64,000 bases of DNA from JAHQVI01 sp963749875 (GTDB taxonomy: Bacteria > Pseudomonadota > Alphaproteobacteria > Rhizobiales > Rhodomicrobiaceae). Below are positions 18,009-26,471 of the stretch, piece by piece (position 1 is the first letter of the stretch; each line of letters opens with the position of its first letter). The position numbers and the translations under genes are program-made. The notes below the pieces were generated by a model. The model ran no database searches and was not told where the DNA came from. It saw only the letters and a program-made list of their open reading frames with translations. Location: NCBI GenBank assembly GCA_963749875.1, contig CAVVOX010000002.1, positions 1,426,001 through 1,490,000 on the forward strand, given 5' to 3'.

Positions 18009-18958
18009 TGAGGAATATAGTCGCAGTGGTTTTTCTCATCATTATCGCAGCGGCGGCGTTCGTTGCGTATAATTCCTATTTCATCGTGCACCAGACGCGG
18101 ACCGCGCTCGTGCTTGAATTCGGCGAGCCGAAACGCGTCGTCACATCGCCGGGGCTGAAGTTCAAGAAGCCTTTCATTCAGACGGTGGAATTCTTCGACA
18201 AGCGGATTCTCGACATCGATCTTCCGACGAAGGAGGTCATTGCCGCCGACCAGAAGCGGCTGGTGGTCGACGCCTTCGCGCGGTATCGGATCGCCGATCC
18301 GCTCCTGTTCTTCCAGTCGGTGACCAACGAGGTCGGCGCACGCAGCCGGCTGGAGAGCCTCATGGACTCCGCCATGCGGAGCATTCTCGGCTCCAGCACC
18401 TTCGTCGAGGTGGTGAAGGAGCGGCGGGATCAGCTCATGAGAGCGATCGCGGAGCGGGTCGATAATGAAGCCGTCAATTTCGGCATGAAGGTCGTCGATG
18501 TCCGGCTCAAGCGCGTCGATCTCCCCGAGGCGAACAGCCAGGCGATTTACGAGCGTATGAAGACCGAACGTCAGCGCGAGGCTGCTGAAATCCGCGCGCA
18601 AGGCACCGAGGGCGCCAAGCGGATCAAGGCGAATGCCGACCGTCGGGTGACGGTCCTGATCGCCGAGGCCAATCGCGATGCGGAGCGCATGCGAGGCGAA
18701 GGCGACGCCGAACGCAACCGGATCTATGCGGAAGCCTTCAGCAAGGATCCCGACTTCTTCGGCTTCTATCGCTCGATGCAGGCTTACGAAGAGGGGCTCA
18801 AGGCGGACGGCACCCGTCTGGTGATTTCGCCTTCGTCCGAATTCTTCCAGTATTTCAACGCTGCAAGCGGATTGGTAACGCCGGCTTCGCCAGCTCGGAC
18901 GCCCGGACCGGGCGGTTCGACCCAGTCGCCGGAGCGCACATCGCAAGCGGTTCGATGA
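18005..18958 (+). CDS. hflC: membrane protease regulator HflC
   Basis: Partner of HflK, 317 residues. N-terminal transmembrane anchor (residues 3-22), SPFH domain with QTRTALVLEFGEPK, the conserved DLPTKEVIAADQKRLVVDAF stretch, and the DPDFFGFYRSMQAYE motif near the C-terminus that marks HflC. It overlaps hflK by four bases and is itself overlapped by the next small gene. Confidence 0.96.
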   Translation: MMRNIVAVVFLIIIAAAAFVAYNSYFIVHQTRTALVLEFGEPKRVVTSPGLKFKKPFIQTVEFFDKRILDIDLPTKEVIAADQKRLVVDAFARYRIADPLLFFQSVTNEVGARSRLESLMDSAMRSILGSSTFVEVVKERRDQLMRAIAERVDNEAVNFGMKVVDVRLKRVDLPEANSQAIYERMKTERQREAAEIRAQGTEGAKRIKANADRRVTVLIAEANRDAERMRGEGDAERNRIYAEAFSKDPDFFGFYRSMQAYEEGLKADGTRLVISPSSEFFQYFNAASGLVTPASPARTPGPGGSTQSPERTSQAVR

Positions 18959-19140
18959 ATGACCTGCTGGTCGGGCTGGGTTTGGTCTTTGTGATTGAAG
19001 GGCTGCTTTGGGCCCTCGCACCGGGGCTCGGTTTCCGGCTTCTGGAACTTGCTGAATCGACACCGGAACAGCGCCTCCGCACAGGAGGCGCTGTCGCCGT
19101 GGCGCTCGGCGTTTTCCTGATCTGGATGGTTCGCGGCTGA
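18955..19140 (+). CDS. DUF2065 small membrane protein
   Basis: Protein of 61 residues with two hydrophobic helices separated by a polar turn (residues 3-21 and 43-58), matching the DUF2065 family regularly found after hflC. Its ATGA overlap with hflC indicates translational coupling. Function is unknown, presumably linked to the HflKC-FtsH complex. Confidence 0.85.
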   Translation: MNDLLVGLGLVFVIEGLLWALAPGLGFRLLELAESTPEQRLRTGGAVAVALGVFLIWMVRG

Positions 19141-19252
19141 TCGCCGGCCTGCCTATGCGGCAATTTGCACGCCAAGCTCACGGGTGATTGACTTGAGATT
19201 GGAGGGACGTGCCGAATTGCGTCTCCCACCATGTTAATTTTTCAACTAAAAT

Positions 19253-20929
19253 ATGGGTATACTCCCGGCCAATTCGGATGGCCTTCAGCCTGACACAAAG
19301 GACCAAGGCATGATGGGTCTTTTTCTATCGTTGGCGCATTGCCTGGATCGACCCTCGTTCAAGTGGAATTGCTTGACCGGGGTTAAGTTGATCTATTTCA
19401 ATCGCTTAGCGCAACTGTCCGCGTCCATTTGGACGCGCGCTGCGCTAGCCGATCTCCGCCCGGCGGGATGGGCAAGGCGGGGCCGATATGGCGCGGCGGC
19501 GCTGACCGCTGCGAGCTGCGCCGTGCTGGTCCTGTCGCCGATCACGGCAAGCGTTGCGCAATCGCGCGGACCGGCATCGGTCGCCGATATTGCCGAACCG
19601 CTCAAGGCGGCGGTGGTCAATATCTCCACGGTCCAGAAGCTCAAGGGCGCCCAGGAAGTGCCGGTTCCGGAGGTCCCGGAGGGGTCTCCCTTCGAGGAAT
19701 TCTTCGATGATTTCTTCAATCAGGCCCCTGGCGGCAGCCAGCGGGCGAACTCGCTCGGCTCGGGTTTCGTCGTCGATTCCTCCGGCCTGATCGTCACCAA
19801 CAATCATGTGATCGAAGGCGCTGACGAGATCACCGCGATCTTTACCGACGGCTCCAAGCTGAAGGTCGCCGAAGTCGTCGGACGCGATCCCAAGAGCGAT
19901 CTGGCGCTCTTGCGCGTCAAACCGAAGACGCCGCTTCCGTCGGTGAAATTCGGCGAAAGCGATCGCATGCGCGTGGGCGACTGGGTCATGGCGATCGGCA
20001 ATCCGTTCGGGCTCGGCGGCACCGTCACGGTGGGCGTGATCTCCGCCACGCGGCGCGATATCCATTCAGGCCTTTATGACGAATTCCTGCAGACCGACGC
20101 GGCGATCAATCGCGGCAATTCCGGAGGGCCGCTGTTCAACATGAAGGGCGAGGTGGTCGGGGTCAATACGGCCATCATCTCGCCGACAGGCGGCTCGATC
20201 GGTATCGGTTTTGCCGTGCCGTCGAAGACCGTGGCGCGTGTGCTGGATCAGCTCAAGCAGTACGGCGAAACACGGCGCGGCTGGCTGGGCGTGCGCATTC
20301 AGACGGTCACGGACGAAATCTCCGAAAGCGTAGGGCTCGAGGGATCGAAAGGCGCCCTGGTGGCGTCGGTCTCCGAAGATGGGCCTGCGGCCGAGGCCGG
20401 CATTGCGGTCGGCGATATCATTCTGTCTTTTGACGGACAGGATATCACCGTGATGCGCCGGCTCCCGAAGCTCGTCGCGCAGACGGCCATCGGCCGGGAG
20501 GTCGAGGTAGTGATCTTCAGAAAAGGCGAGCGGAAGACCTTGAAGATCAAGGTTGGCCGGCTGGAAGAGGGACCGGCGACCGGCGAAAAGGGAACGCCGG
20601 AGAAGCGCGGCGAACTTCAGCTGCCGGGCAGGAAATCGGCGCTCGGCCTCACCTTCTCGGCGATGACCGATGAGCTGCGCACCCGCTATCGCATCGACCA
20701 CGCGATCGACGGCGTGGTCATCACCGAGGTCGATCCGGAGGGACCGGCGGCGGAGAAGGAGCTCAATGCCGGCGATGTGATCGTCGAGGTGACCCACGAG
20801 AAGGTCAGGTCACCGGCCGACGTCAATGCGCGTCTGGACGCCCTTCGCAAGCTGAAGCGGAAAAATGCGCTTCTTACCTTGTCGGACAGCCAGGGCGAGG
20901 TGAGCTTCGTGGCGGTCGCGATCCAATAG
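19253..20929 (+). CDS. degP: periplasmic serine endoprotease DegP/Do family
   Basis: HtrA protease/chaperone of the envelope. In the numbering from 19253 the triad is His185 (TNNHV), Asp216 (SDLALLRV) and Ser290 (RGNSGGPL). Two PDZ domains follow (about 335-430 and 460-550). A signal-peptide-like stretch GAAALTAASCAVLVLSPITA ends near residue 99. The start is problematic. The frame opens upstream through repeat copy E, with ATG at 19253 and 19310, but no in-frame ATG lies between the repeat and the signal core. Either the repeat codes for a long N-terminal extension, or translation starts at a non-ATG codon. It follows hflKC, a common arrangement. Confidence 0.94.
   Translation: MGILPANSDGLQPDTKDQGMMGLFLSLAHCLDRPSFKWNCLTGVKLIYFNRLAQLSASIWTRAALADLRPAGWARRGRYGAAALTAASCAVLVLSPITASVAQSRGPASVADIAEPLKAAVVNISTVQKLKGAQEVPVPEVPEGSPFEEFFDDFFNQAPGGSQRANSLGSGFVVDSSGLIVTNNHVIEGADEITAIFTDGSKLKVAEVVGRDPKSDLALLRVKPKTPLPSVKFGESDRMRVGDWVMAIGNPFGLGGTVTVGVISATRRDIHSGLYDEFLQTDAAINRGNSGGPLFNMKGEVVGVNTAIISPTGGSIGIGFAVPSKTVARVLDQLKQYGETRRGWLGVRIQTVTDEISESVGLEGSKGALVASVSEDGPAAEAGIAVGDIILSFDGQDITVMRRLPKLVAQTAIGREVEVVIFRKGERKTLKIKVGRLEEGPATGEKGTPEKRGELQLPGRKSALGLTFSAMTDELRTRYRIDHAIDGVVITEVDPEGPAAEKELNAGDVIVEVTHEKVRSPADVNARLDALRKLKRKNALLTLSDSQGEVSFVAVAIQ
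19343..19448 (+). repeat. compound palindromic repeat, copy E (short form)
   Basis: Module 1, linker, then module 2 without the inner GC hairpin (CGCGTCCATTTGGACGCG). The left end is mutated to CTGG and the right end is CTAG at 19445-19448. It lies inside the open frame leading into degP, so it may encode part of an N-terminal extension. Confidence 0.8.
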
Positions 20930-20937
20930 GGACGCTG

Positions 20938-21375
20938 TCAGTAGCGCGCGATGACCTCGGAGAGCCGCTTAGCGTGTTCGGCGAGCAGCGCGTCATCCGC
21001 CTTGGTTCCCGGCGGGCGGAGCTCGACGCCGTCATGGCGCGGAAGTACGTGGAAATGGGTGTGAAAGACGACCTGCCCGCCGGCGCCTTCGGAGAATTGC
21101 GATACGGACATGCCATCGGCGTTGAACGCCTCCTTGGCGGCGCGGGAAATCTTCTGCACGATGACGATCAGCTCCTGCAGATCGTCCGGCGCGATGTCGA
21201 GTAGATTTCGCGAGGGCGCTTTCGGTACGATGAGCGTATGGCCGTCAACGCGCGGCATGATGTCCATGAAGGCCAGCGCCTTATCGTCCTCATAGACCTT
21301 GTGACAAGGCAGCTCGCCCCGGAGGATCTTGGCGAAGATATTGTCGGGATCGTAAGAGGGAGAGCCGGATGCCAT
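20938..21375 (-). CDS. HIT family hydrolase
   Basis: Histidine-triad nucleotide-binding protein of 145 residues with the diagnostic HTHFHV at 105-110 and an upstream PRVDGHTLIVPK segment. Such enzymes cleave nucleoside phosphoramidates or adenylylated metabolites in the cytosol. The physiological substrate is unknown. It converges with degP, with only eight bases between stop codons. Confidence 0.92.
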   Translation of the reverse strand: MASGSPSYDPDNIFAKILRGELPCHKVYEDDKALAFMDIMPRVDGHTLIVPKAPSRNLLDIAPDDLQELIVIVQKISRAAKEAFNADGMSVSQFSEGAGGQVVFHTHFHVLPRHDGVELRPPGTKADDALLAEHAKRLSEVIARY

Positions 21376-21450
21376 GGGCGTTGCTCCTTTCGTTCGGTCG
21401 AAGCGTAGTTAGAGGCGAGCGCGGGCGGCGGTCAAGAGTTGAGCGCCGTC

Positions 21451-22620
21451 TCAGCCGGACTTCTTGAACGGCCCGAGATCGGTCAGGAAGCGGATTTCTT
21501 CCGCGACCGCAGTGCGCTCCTGCTCCAGGAACGCCGCCACGGCCCGCCTCAGCCCCGGATGGGCGAGGTAATGCAGGCTGTGGGTTGTTTGCGGGAGATA
21601 GCCGCGCGCCAGCTTGTGCTCGCCCTGCGCGCCCGCCTCGACCCGGGCGAGGCCATGCGTGATGGCATATTCGATGGCCTGGTAATAGCAGGTCTCGAAA
21701 TGCAGGAACGGGTGGTGTTCGAGCGCGCCCCAATAGCGGCCGTAGAGCGCATCGCCGCCGACGAAATTGAGCGCGCCTGCAATCATCCGGCCCGCGCGCT
21801 TGCACATGATGAGAAGGATGCGCTCCGGCATCGCCTCGCCGATCAGGCTGAAGAAGCGCCGGTTGAGATAGGGCGCGCCCCATTTCCGGCTCCCGGTATC
21901 CTGATAGAACGCGAAAAAGGCGTCCCAATGCGCCTCGGTGATGTCGGCGCCGCGCGCGTGCTCGAAGGTGATGCCGGCCGAGACCGCCTCGCGCCGCTCT
22001 TTCTTGACGGCCTTGCGCTTGCGCGAGGCGAGCCCGGCGAGAAAGTCGTCGAAGGTCTCATAGCCCTGGTTGAGCCAATGAAATTGCTGATCGGTGCGTT
22101 GGAGAAAGGGGCGGCTGCCGTGACGCTGCCATTCCTCCTTGCGCAGGAATGTGACGTGGAGCGACGACGCGCCGTGCAGGCGCACCAATTCGACCGCCCC
22201 CTCCAGCAGCGCCTTTTCGACGGCCGCCGCGTCCGTTCCCGGTGCGGCGAGCAGCCGTTTGCCGGGGACCGGCGTGAATGGCACGCAGCTCTGCAATTTG
22301 GGATAATAGGCGCCGCCGGCCTGCTCATAGGCATGCGCCCAGCCATAGTCGAAGACATATTCGCCGCGGCTGTGCGACTTCAGATAGAGCGGCATGGCGC
22401 CCAGAACACCGCCCGCCTCATCCTCGATCACGAGATGCTGCGGCTGCCAGCCGGTCCGGCGGTGGACACAGCCGCTTTCCTCCAGGGCGTGCAGGAAGGC
22501 ATGCGCCAGAAACGGGTTGTAATGCGCGGCATCGGGATTGGCGCAAGCATCCCAGGCTTCAGGTGCGATCTCATCCATCGCGTCTCTGACGCGGATCGTA
22601 ATGTCGGTCTTTGCACTCAT
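21451..22620 (-). CDS. FemAB-like GNAT protein (DUF482)
   Basis: Protein of 389 residues from ATG 22620 with the DUF482 / PF04339-type GNAT fold related to FemAB aminoacyltransferases, often annotated as a peptidogalycan biosynthesis or recognition protein. Recognisable segments: AHYNPFLAHAFLHALEESG at the start, KSHSRGEYVFDYGWAHAYEQ, LASRKRKAVKKERREA, and the ETCYYQAIEYAITHGLARVE motif. The reaction is not established. It probably shares a transcript with the upstream GDPD gene (16-base gap). Confidence 0.85.
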   Translation of the reverse strand: MSAKTDITIRVRDAMDEIAPEAWDACANPDAAHYNPFLAHAFLHALEESGCVHRRTGWQPQHLVIEDEAGGVLGAMPLYLKSHSRGEYVFDYGWAHAYEQAGGAYYPKLQSCVPFTPVPGKRLLAAPGTDAAAVEKALLEGAVELVRLHGASSLHVTFLRKEEWQRHGSRPFLQRTDQQFHWLNQGYETFDDFLAGLASRKRKAVKKERREAVSAGITFEHARGADITEAHWDAFFAFYQDTGSRKWGAPYLNRRFFSLIGEAMPERILLIMCKRAGRMIAGALNFVGGDALYGRYWGALEHHPFLHFETCYYQAIEYAITHGLARVEAGAQGEHKLARGYLPQTTHSLHYLAHPGLRRAVAAFLEQERTAVAEEIRFLTDLGPFKKSG

Positions 22621-22636
22621 GCTCGCCAGTTTACGC

Positions 22637-23392
22637 CTATTGCGCTGGAGATACGCTCGGCCGAAATCCTTCAAAGATCATGCCATCGGCGAATTGCATG
22701 GCCTTTCTACGCTCCTCGGCGGTTCGCACAGTCCAGGTGATGATCGGAAGCTCGGGGTAGCGCCGCCGCAGGGCATGGCCCATCACCGCCAGATCGTTGA
22801 CTTCGTAAGTCAGAAAATCGGGTTTCACATTCGGAATTTCCAGCATGTGCGTCAGACGGAAGCGGAGCGCCGCCGGCAGGCCGCGCCCTTTGAGTTTGCC
22901 GAAGCGCATGGCGGAAAGGCCCCGCGGCACTTGCGGCGCAAGGGTCCGCATGGCGGCGACGCTGCCGGGATCGAAAGACATGACCGAGGCGGGGCCGGGA
23001 TAGTCCGCAATCAGCGCGGCGATGCGTCGCTCAAGCGTCCGGTCCGTGCGGCCCGCGCTTTTGATTTCCAGGAACAAGCCGGTGCGTCCGGCGACAAGCT
23101 CAAGAAGCTCGGCAAGCGTCAGGATGCGGTCGTCGGTGCCGCGCAAAGGGATTTTCCGCAATTCGTCGGCACTGCGCTCGGCCACGCGCCCGCCCGACTC
23201 CGTCAGCCGGTCGAGCCGTTCATCATGGAAAACCACCGGCTCGCCCGACGCGGCGGCCTGAATATCGGTTTCGATCGCGTATCGTCCCGCAATGGCGGCC
23301 TCGAAAGCGGACGCCGTATTCTCGACACGCCCGCATCTGGCATCGTGCAAACCGCGATGAGCAATCGGCGGGAAAAGAGGAAGCGGGGTCAT
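22637..23392 (-). CDS. glycerophosphodiester phosphodiesterase
   Basis: GDPD-family enzyme of 251 residues hydrolysing glycerophosphodiesters to glycerol-3-phosphate and an alcohol. No signal peptide is visible, so it is probably cytosolic. Catalytic residues: AHRG at 11-14, ENT at 24-26, ETDIQ near 41, VFHDERLDRLT near 54 and EIKS near 109, which give the metal- and general-acid-binding set. GGAGG lies five bases before the ATG. It is followed by the FemAB-like gene. Confidence 0.9.
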   Translation of the reverse strand: MTPLPLFPPIAHRGLHDARCGRVENTASAFEAAIAGRYAIETDIQAAASGEPVVFHDERLDRLTESGGRVAERSADELRKIPLRGTDDRILTLAELLELVAGRTGLFLEIKSAGRTDRTLERRIAALIADYPGPASVMSFDPGSVAAMRTLAPQVPRGLSAMRFGKLKGRGLPAALRFRLTHMLEIPNVKPDFLTYEVNDLAVMGHALRRRYPELPIITWTVRTAEERRKAMQFADGMIFEGFRPSVSPAQ

Positions 23393-23401
23393 GGACCTCC
23401 G

Positions 23402-23864
23402 TCAGGCGATGGCAAAGATTGCATCAACCTCGACCGCAAAGCCGAAGGGCAGGCTGGCAACGCCAACCGCGGCTCGCGTATGGCGGCCACGATCACCAAG
23501 CACGCTAACGAGCAGATCCGAGGCGCCATTGATGACGCTCGGGTGGTCGGCAAATTCGGGGGTCGCGTTGACGAAACCGGTGAGCCGCAGAGTTCTGACC
23601 GATCCTGTCCAGCGACCCGAGCGCGGCTTTGGCTTGTGCCAGAACGTTGAGGCAGGCGAGCTGCGCCGCATTTTGACCGTTTTCGACCGTCAGATCCGCA
23701 CCGAGCGTTCCCTTTATGCCGCCGTCCGCTCCCGCGGAAACCTGGCCGGCAATGAACAGGAGTTTGTCCGATATCTGGAAAGGCACGTAATTGGCGGCAG
23801 GAGCAGGCGCGTCGGGCAAGGTGAGGCCGAGGGCGGCAAGGCGCGCTTCGCTGTCATTAGGCAT
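23402..23864 (-). pseudogene. RidA/YjgF-family protein, frameshifted
   Basis: A RidA-type protein (deaminates reactive enamine/imine intermediates) of about 153 residues split by one extra base. The frame from 23864 reads DKLLFIAGQVSAG and QAKAALGSLDRI. The other frame resumes with VRTLRLTGFVNATPEFADHP and runs to VEVDAIFAIA at 23402. Deleting one C from 23599-23600 (plus strand) joins the halves with no missing residues. The rest of the gene is well conserved, so the break is either recent or a sequencing indel. Confidence 0.85.
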
Positions 23865-24021
23865 GGTGTCGTGGCTCCTTGAAATGATCTTATTCTGCCT
23901 GTTTAGCAGGCAGGTGCGGCATCAGAAAGCATTCCCACGATTCCTCAACTCTTTTGCTGTCTCTTCTGTTATCCTAAATTATTTCGTTGTCGCCGCCCGG
24001 CCGCAAATCGCAAAGGCGCTT

Positions 24022-24909
24022 ATGAAACAGGAGCCGACGATCGAAAAACCCGTTCTTTCCGCATTCGCCTTCTTTCTTGTCGTCTATTCGTTGAGCTCGG
24101 TTCAGGCGATGCCGCAGCCATTGGCTGTCGATCTGGCGTCGCATCGCGCGATTTACGATATGAGCCTGAAGGACGCCATGTCGGGATCGAATATCTCCGA
24201 CCTGCGCGGTCGGCTCGTCTTCGATTTCGAGGGCTCGTCTTGCGCCGGCTATACGCTGAAATCGCGGCTCGTGACCAAGGTGGTTGACGGGGAAGGCAAT
24301 TCCACACTTACCGATCTCAGATCCACCACCTTCGAGAATTCCGCCGGAGATAAATTTCGTTTCGAGAATTCGCAATATTTGGGACGCCAGTTGAGCGAGC
24401 AGGTCAAGGGCCTCGCCAAACGCCGCGAGAAGAAGGGGGAAATCCAGGTCGATCTCAGGGAGCCGCAAAAGAGCCAGCTCAAATTTAATGGCCGGGTGCT
24501 GTTTCCAACGCAGCATTCGATCGCCATTCTTCAGGCCGCTCAGCGGGGTGAGAAGATTCTGCAGGCGGATATCTTTGACGGCTCCGAGCAGGGCAACAAG
24601 CTCTTCAAGACGACGACCTTTATCGGCGAGCCGATCGAACCCGGCTCGGGCGACGGGTTTGGAGGGATCGAAAATCCGGATAAGCTGTCCCGGCTTCGGT
24701 CCTGGCCGGTCTCGATCAGCTATTTCGAGACCGTCGAAAACCCGGCTCAGGATGAGGGGCTGCCGACCTACGAGCTGTCATTCAGGCTCTTCGCCAATGG
24801 AGTCAGCCGCAATCTCCTCATCAATTACGGCGATTTCCTCGTCCATGGCGAGCTGACGCGGCTCGACTTCTACGAGCCGGCAAAATGCTCGGCCACAAAG
24901 ACCGAGTGA
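24022..24909 (+). CDS. eipB: cell envelope integrity protein EipB (DUF1849)
   Basis: Periplasmic beta-spiral protein of 295 residues needed for envelope integrity in Brucella and conserved in this class. A signal peptide with core AFAFFLVVYSLSSV ends near residue 29. Cys74 (SSCAGYTL) and Cys289 (PAKCSATK) match the paired cysteines known in EipB, which can form a disulfide. The gene is alone and converges with the ROK kinase gene. Confidence 0.85.
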   Translation: MKQEPTIEKPVLSAFAFFLVVYSLSSVQAMPQPLAVDLASHRAIYDMSLKDAMSGSNISDLRGRLVFDFEGSSCAGYTLKSRLVTKVVDGEGNSTLTDLRSTTFENSAGDKFRFENSQYLGRQLSEQVKGLAKRREKKGEIQVDLREPQKSQLKFNGRVLFPTQHSIAILQAAQRGEKILQADIFDGSEQGNKLFKTTTFIGEPIEPGSGDGFGGIENPDKLSRLRSWPVSISYFETVENPAQDEGLPTYELSFRLFANGVSRNLLINYGDFLVHGELTRLDFYEPAKCSATKTE

Positions 24910-24914
24910 CGGTA

Positions 24915-25850
24915 TCAGGGCGCATCCCATAGCCGGGCCGCGCCGCGGGCGCCGCTCGCATCGCCATGAGCCGGCGGCCGGATGGTCACCTCGCGATGAT
25001 CGGCGAAGATGAAGGGCGCCATCAAAGCCGGCAGCACCGCGTAAAGCCGCTCGATTTGCGATAGCCCGCCGCCAAGCACGATGATCTCGGGATCGAAGAT
25101 GTTCACGACCATGGCAAGGCCGCGCGCAAGCCGGGAGGCGTGCCGGTCGAGCGCCGCGAGGGCGGCTTCGTTCCCCGCCTCCGCGCAGTGCACCACGCCG
25201 AGCGCGTCCGAGGCGAGGCGCGCATCGCCGCCATTTGCCTGATAATCCCGGTAGAGGGCCGGACCGGAGACCCAGCTCTCCATGCAGCCGCTCAATCCGC
25301 ACCAGCAGGGGGGCGCCGGTTGATCGCGCTCCTCCGGCCAGGGCAGGGGATTGTGCCCCCATTCACCGCCGATCCCTCGCGGCCCATCGATGATGCGGCC
25401 TTCATAGACAAGCCCGCCGCCGCAGCCTGTCCCGAGGATCACGCCGAAGACGGAACGCGCCTCCCGAGCTGCGCCGTCCGCGGCTTCGGATAGGGCGAAA
25501 CAGTTGGCGTCATTGGCAAGACGGACCGGCCGGCCCAGTCGGGCGGTCAGATCGGCATGGAACGGGCGGCCGTTCAGCCAGGTGGAATTGGCGTTTTGGA
25601 CCAAGCCGGTTGCGGGCGAGATCGAGCCCGGCATGGCGATCCCGATGCTCGCCGGCTCTCCGCAGCCGAGCGCGGCCTCGACCTCGGCGACCAGCGCGGC
25701 AATGGCGGCGAGCGTGGCGCCGTAGTCGCCTCGCGGCGTCGGACCGCGGCGGGCGGCAAGCTCGGTGTCTTCCTCATCGAGCGCCGTGATGGCAATCTTG
25801 GTGCCGCCAAGGTCGACGCCGATTCTGACCCGCCGGCTCATCGCACTCAC
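24915..25850 (-). CDS. ROK-family sugar kinase
   Basis: Kinase of 311 residues, N-acetylglucosamine kinase or fructokinase type. Phosphate loop DLGGTKIAI at 13-21, ROK zinc site CWCGLSGCME near 175-184 preceded by the conserved GHNPLPW, and LGTGCGGGLV for substrate. No DNA-binding domain precedes it, so it is an enzyme rather than a ROK repressor. Its start overlaps the end of the DUF3572 gene by four bases, implying co-translation. The sugar substrate cannot be fixed. Confidence 0.88.
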   Translation of the reverse strand: MSAMSRRVRIGVDLGGTKIAITALDEEDTELAARRGPTPRGDYGATLAAIAALVAEVEAALGCGEPASIGIAMPGSISPATGLVQNANSTWLNGRPFHADLTARLGRPVRLANDANCFALSEAADGAAREARSVFGVILGTGCGGGLVYEGRIIDGPRGIGGEWGHNPLPWPEERDQPAPPCWCGLSGCMESWVSGPALYRDYQANGGDARLASDALGVVHCAEAGNEAALAALDRHASRLARGLAMVVNIFDPEIIVLGGGLSQIERLYAVLPALMAPFIFADHREVTIRPPAHGDASGARGAARLWDAP

Positions 25851-26152
25851 TCCTGATGACCGGTTTTCTGCGTGAGCGCGCGCCGAGCCATGGCGACCTG
25901 CGAGGGGTCGATATTTTTGTGGCTTGCAAAGACGAGGAGCAGCGACTCATCGCCCAGCAGATAGTCAAGCACGCCTGCCAGAAAATCCGCAGATCCGGCT
26001 TCCGCCGGGATTGCGGCGGGATCATAGCCGGTGGCGGCAAGAAAGCGCCTGAGGGCCACCTCTTCCGCCGCGATGAAGGCCAAGGCCTCAATTCCGAGCG
26101 CCTCGGCCTCGTCCGGGGGCATTTGCCCGTGTTTCGGGCGGGTGGGTGCCAT
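25847..26152 (-). CDS. DUF3572 protein
   Basis: Protein of 101 residues matching DUF3572 (EALAFIAAEEVALRRFLAATG, then VLDYLLGDESLLLVFA). Function is unknown. In related genomes this family lies next to divK, which is the case here except that palindromic repeats and IS copy 2 now separate them. ATG 26152 has GAGG seven bases upstream. The open frame continues to 26209 into palindrome P1 and is not taken. Confidence 0.78.
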   Translation of the reverse strand: MAPTRPKHGQMPPDEAEALGIEALAFIAAEEVALRRFLAATGYDPAAIPAEAGSADFLAGVLDYLLGDESLLLVFASHKNIDPSQVAMARRALTQKTGHQE

Positions 26153-26191
26153 TTTTCGCCTCGAAGCCTTCATAAGCTCACACGGAGCGGC

Positions 26192-26270
26192 GCTAGTGTG
26201 ATGATCCATAAGTTCGTCATGCCCCGCAGCAGGCGCCGAACGAACGTCTGAGTTCTGAAATCACACTAGC
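26192..26270. repeat. palindrome P1, CTAG-containing
   Basis: Perfect 11-base terminal inverted repeat GCTAGTGTGAT / ATCACACTAGC around a 57-base interior without a clear open frame. It lies just upstream of the DUF3572 gene and may be a miniature transposable element. Confidence 0.6.
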
Positions 26271-26287
26271 AATATCAATAGGCTAGT

Positions 26288-26359
26288 GTCCCTTGAGATT
26301 CCGAAGTTCGCCATGTCGTCGCGGCACGCTCCGTAGCGAACTTCGGAATCTCAAGGGAC
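26288..26359. repeat. palindrome P2, 24-base perfect inverted repeat
   Basis: Arms of 24 bases (26288-26311 and 26336-26359), perfectly complementary, beginning GTCCCTTGAGATTCC, around a 24-base spacer. CTAG stands five bases to the left. The 112 bases from here to IS copy 2 hold no gene; a short stretch resembles sequence near 59550. Confidence 0.7.
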
Positions 26360-26471
26360 ATAAGTGCACTGACGCATTCACATGGTTCATGCGTCCGCGC
26401 CCTAGCTCTTTGTTTATGCATCAATTTTGCCAAACTCCGGCTGTTGCCTCCGTTTGGATCGATGCACTAGA

